Part shown: in pieces, positions 6,111 to 7,189 of the stretch
How positions within the stretch are numbered: position 1 is the stretch's first letter
Layout: the number at the start of each line of letters is the position of its first letter
The notes under the pieces: generated by a model
The model's input: the letters and a program-made list of their open reading frames with translations, nothing else
What the model was told of the DNA's origin: nothing
Databases searched by the model: none
Position numbers and translations under genes: made by a program
Assembly (NCBI GenBank): GCA_019689615.1
Contig: JADGHD010000252.1
Coordinates: 1 to 7,189, forward strand
Length of the DNA: 7,189 nt
Reading direction: 5' to 3'
From: Frankia sp.
GTDB taxonomy: Bacteria; Actinomycetota; Actinomycetes; Frankiales; Frankiaceae

Positions 6111-6485
6111 GGACGGGCGGTAGTAGCGCAGTTCGACGACGTTGCCGTCCGGGTCCTCGACGTAGAGGGACTCGCCGTCGCCACGGGCGCCGAACCGGGT
6201 GGCCGGCCCGTCGACGACCCGGAACCGCCCGGAGGCGACGACATCGGCCCAGTCGAGCGGCTCGACGACAAGGCACAGGTGGTCGACGTTGTGCCCGGTG
6301 CGCTCGTTCGCGACCAGATCGATGATCGTGTCCGGGCTGACCCGGACCGACGGGAACGGGGCCTGGCCGGCCCGCCACTCGTCCACCCGAACCGGCTCGA
6401 GGCCCAGTTCGTCGCAGTAGAAGCGCAGCGAGCGCTCCACGTCGCGCACGTTCAGCACGACGTGGTCGAAGCCGGTCACACGCAC
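6108..6485 (-). CDS. VOC family protein (glyoxalase/extradiol dioxygenase fold)
   Basis: Small metal-binding protein of the vicinal-oxygen-chelate superfamily, 125 residues, predicted cytoplasmic. It shows the paired beta-alpha-beta3 layout: FDHVVLNVRDVERSLRFYCD (6-25) opens the first module, NVDHLCLVVE (66-75) starts the second, and SLYVEDPDGNVVELRYY (106-122) is the classic final hairpin. His8, His69 and Glu118 sit at the usual metal-ligand positions, with Asp56 (IIDLV) a possible fourth. Members include lyases, isomerases, dioxygenases and resistance proteins, so the reaction cannot be named. I chose GTG 6485 because GGAGGTG lies 9 nt upstream; GTG 6497 overlaps that site and GTG 6479 is further from it. 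It converges on the AcnX operon and is probably a separate transcript. Confidence 0.85.
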   Translation of the reverse strand: MRVTGFDHVVLNVRDVERSLRFYCDELGLEPVRVDEWRAGQAPFPSVRVSPDTIIDLVANERTGHNVDHLCLVVEPLDWADVVASGRFRVVDGPATRFGARGDGESLYVEDPDGNVVELRYYRPS

Positions 6486-6494
6486 GGGCGCCGT

Positions 6495-6501
6495 CACCTC
6501 C
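6495..6501 (-). promoter_or_regulatory. ribosome binding site deciding the VOC start
   Basis: On the minus strand this reads GGAGGTG, a near-perfect Shine-Dalgarno sequence, 9 nt before the GTG at 6485. Its own final GTG (6497-6495) is an in-frame start candidate but would leave no spacing for ribosome binding. Confidence 0.6.
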
Positions 6502-6576
6502 GCCAACCACGATGGCGCAGGCGCCCCACCAGCGCACCCAGCTGTCGGGGGCATGACCGCCGCCCGGCGAGCGTTG

Positions 6577-6597
6577 CCTTCGGCGAGAACCCGAAGG
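6577..6597. promoter_or_regulatory. 7-7-7 inverted repeat in the VOC/aldo-keto reductase divergent spacer
   Basis: CCTTCGG (6577-6583) and CCGAAGG (6591-6597) are perfect 7-base arms around a 7-base centre, CGAGAAC. The site lies about 90 bases from the VOC start and 52 bases from the ATG of the broken reductase gene. A 21-bp dyad in a divergent spacer suits a dimeric regulator such as a TetR- or MarR-type protein; it could equally form a leader hairpin in either transcript. No regulator gene is in the window. Confidence 0.4.
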
Positions 6598-6649
6598 AAT
6601 CCGGAGGTCTGCCGGCGCGCTCGCGCTGGTGCGGAAAGGACCGAAGCTG

Positions 6650-7142
6650 ATGGAGAAGATTCCCCAGGTACCGCTGGGCAGCCAGGGGCTGGTCGTCTCG
6701 GCCCAGGGGCTGGGCTGCCGAGTCGGAGGTCCTCCCGACGGTCCGGGAGCTGGGCATCGGGTTCGTCGCCTACAGCCCGCTCGGCCGCGGCTTCCTGACC
6801 GGTGGCATCAGGTCCTCCTCGGACTTCGCGCCGGACGACTTCCGCGCCCACCTGCCGCGGATGAGCGGCGACAACCTCGAGGCGAACCTGGCCGTGGTCG
6901 CCGAGGTGGAACGGGTGGCCGCCGACCTGGGCGTGACCCCAGCCCAGGTCGCGCTCGCCTGGGTCCACGCCCAGGGCCCCGACATCGTCCCCATCCCCGG
7001 CACCAAGCGCCGCCGCTACCTGGAGGACAACGTCGCCGCCGCATCCATCCACCTGACCGACGAACAGCGCGCCCAGCTCGCGCAGGCCGGCTCCGCCGTC
7101 CAGGGTGACCGCTACCCGGACATGTCCCCGGTCCACCGGTAG
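6650..7142 (+). pseudogene. aldo/keto reductase, internally deleted and frameshifted
   Basis: Remnant of an NADPH-dependent aldo/keto reductase. The original start is intact: ATG 6650 with AAGGA at 6636-6640. Residues 1-23 (MEKIPQVPLGSQGLVVSAQG and then LGC) are a typical N-terminus of the group. Directly after codon 23 (6716-6718) the sequence jumps, in another frame from 6720, to the late part of the protein: ESEVLPTVRELGIGFVAYSP, LGRGFLTG, then VTPAQVALAWV and the NADP-binding IPGTKRRRYLEDN, ending at TAG 7140-7142. The C-terminal part is 140 codons. About 165 residues are missing compared with the usual length near 330. The missing part carries the whole catalytic tetrad (Asp, Tyr, Lys, His), so no active enzyme can be made. 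The remaining codons are still strongly G/C-ending and well conserved, suggesting a recent loss. Reading on in the start frame gives an unrelated tail. Confidence 0.9.
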
Positions 7143-7155
7143 CCGCGGTCCGGTG

Positions 7156-7189
7156 CCGCCGGCCCGCCGCCAGCCCGTATATCCGGCGG
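7156..7189 (+). terminator. possible hairpin after the reductase remnant, cut by the window edge
   Basis: CCGCCGG (7156-7162) and CCGGCGG (7183-7189) are perfect 7-base arms around a 20-base loop that includes the unusual AT-containing GTATAT. They start 13 bases after the reductase stop codon. The second arm ends exactly at the window edge, so stem length and any T-run cannot be judged. Confidence 0.25.

Noticed and set aside
5536..6537. Minus-strand frame of 333 codons spanning the AcnX small subunit and VOC gene
   Set aside because: It lies in the wrong frame over two well-recognised genes and shows only compositionally biased sequence.
6108..7136. VOC gene extended upstream to a 342-residue protein
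   Set aside because: The extra N-terminus is antisense to the aldo/keto reductase remnant and is low-complexity. VOC homology begins near 6470 and a strong ribosome site marks the start at 6485.
6861..7142. Independent 93-residue protein starting at ATG 6861
   Set aside because: It is the C-terminal end of the broken aldo/keto reductase; similarity continues upstream in the same frame to 6720, and no ribosome site precedes 6861.
1..7189. CRISPR arrays, tRNA or rRNA genes, insertion sequences, phage genes
   Set aside because: I saw no regularly spaced repeats, no tRNA-like cloverleaf sequence, no transposase or integrase motifs and no flanking terminal repeats.

Overview
The window is high-GC DNA with strong G/C preference at third codon positions. 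It encodes a coenzyme F420-type oxidoreductase and a twin-arginine lipoprotein, and uses several GTG starts. Together these point to an actinomycete. A Frankia-like or related soil actinomycete is my guess, but nothing here fixes the genus.

Layout. (1) Positions 79-1029, minus strand: a luciferase-like (LLM) F420-dependent oxidoreductase, followed by a GC-rich hairpin at 23-45. (2) Positions 1030-1361: a divergent control region with three TGACG/CGTCA half-sites overlapping a probable promoter for the rightward operon. (3) Positions 1362-6075, plus strand: a compact five-gene operon. It encodes a Tat/lipobox substrate-binding protein of the NMT1/SsuA/TauA type, an SsuB/TauB/NrtD-type ATPase, an SsuC/TauC-type permease, and then the large and small subunits of an aconitase X (AcnX) enzyme whose genes overlap by four bases (GTGA). 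(4) Positions 6067-6110: nested inverted repeats over the convergent stop codons, a likely two-way terminator. (5) Positions 6108-6485, minus strand: a VOC (glyoxalase/dioxygenase-fold) protein. (6) Positions 6498-6649: a short divergent spacer with a 7-7-7 inverted repeat. (7) Positions 6650-7142, plus strand: an aldo/keto reductase gene that has lost its middle through a frame-breaking internal deletion.

How the genes may work together. The operon looks like an import-and-dehydrate unit: a NitT/TauT-type ABC importer brings in a small organic acid or similar compound, and a split AcnX removes water from it or from a derivative. Known AcnX enzymes act on cis-3-hydroxy-L-proline (bacteria) or phosphomevalonate (archaea). 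Neither pathway's usual partners are present here. The large subunit's N-terminal segment also departs from the usual AcnX pattern, so the substrate is probably different and unknown. This coupling is the most interesting feature of the window. The flanking F420 oxidoreductase and VOC protein could belong to the same pathway, but only proximity supports that.
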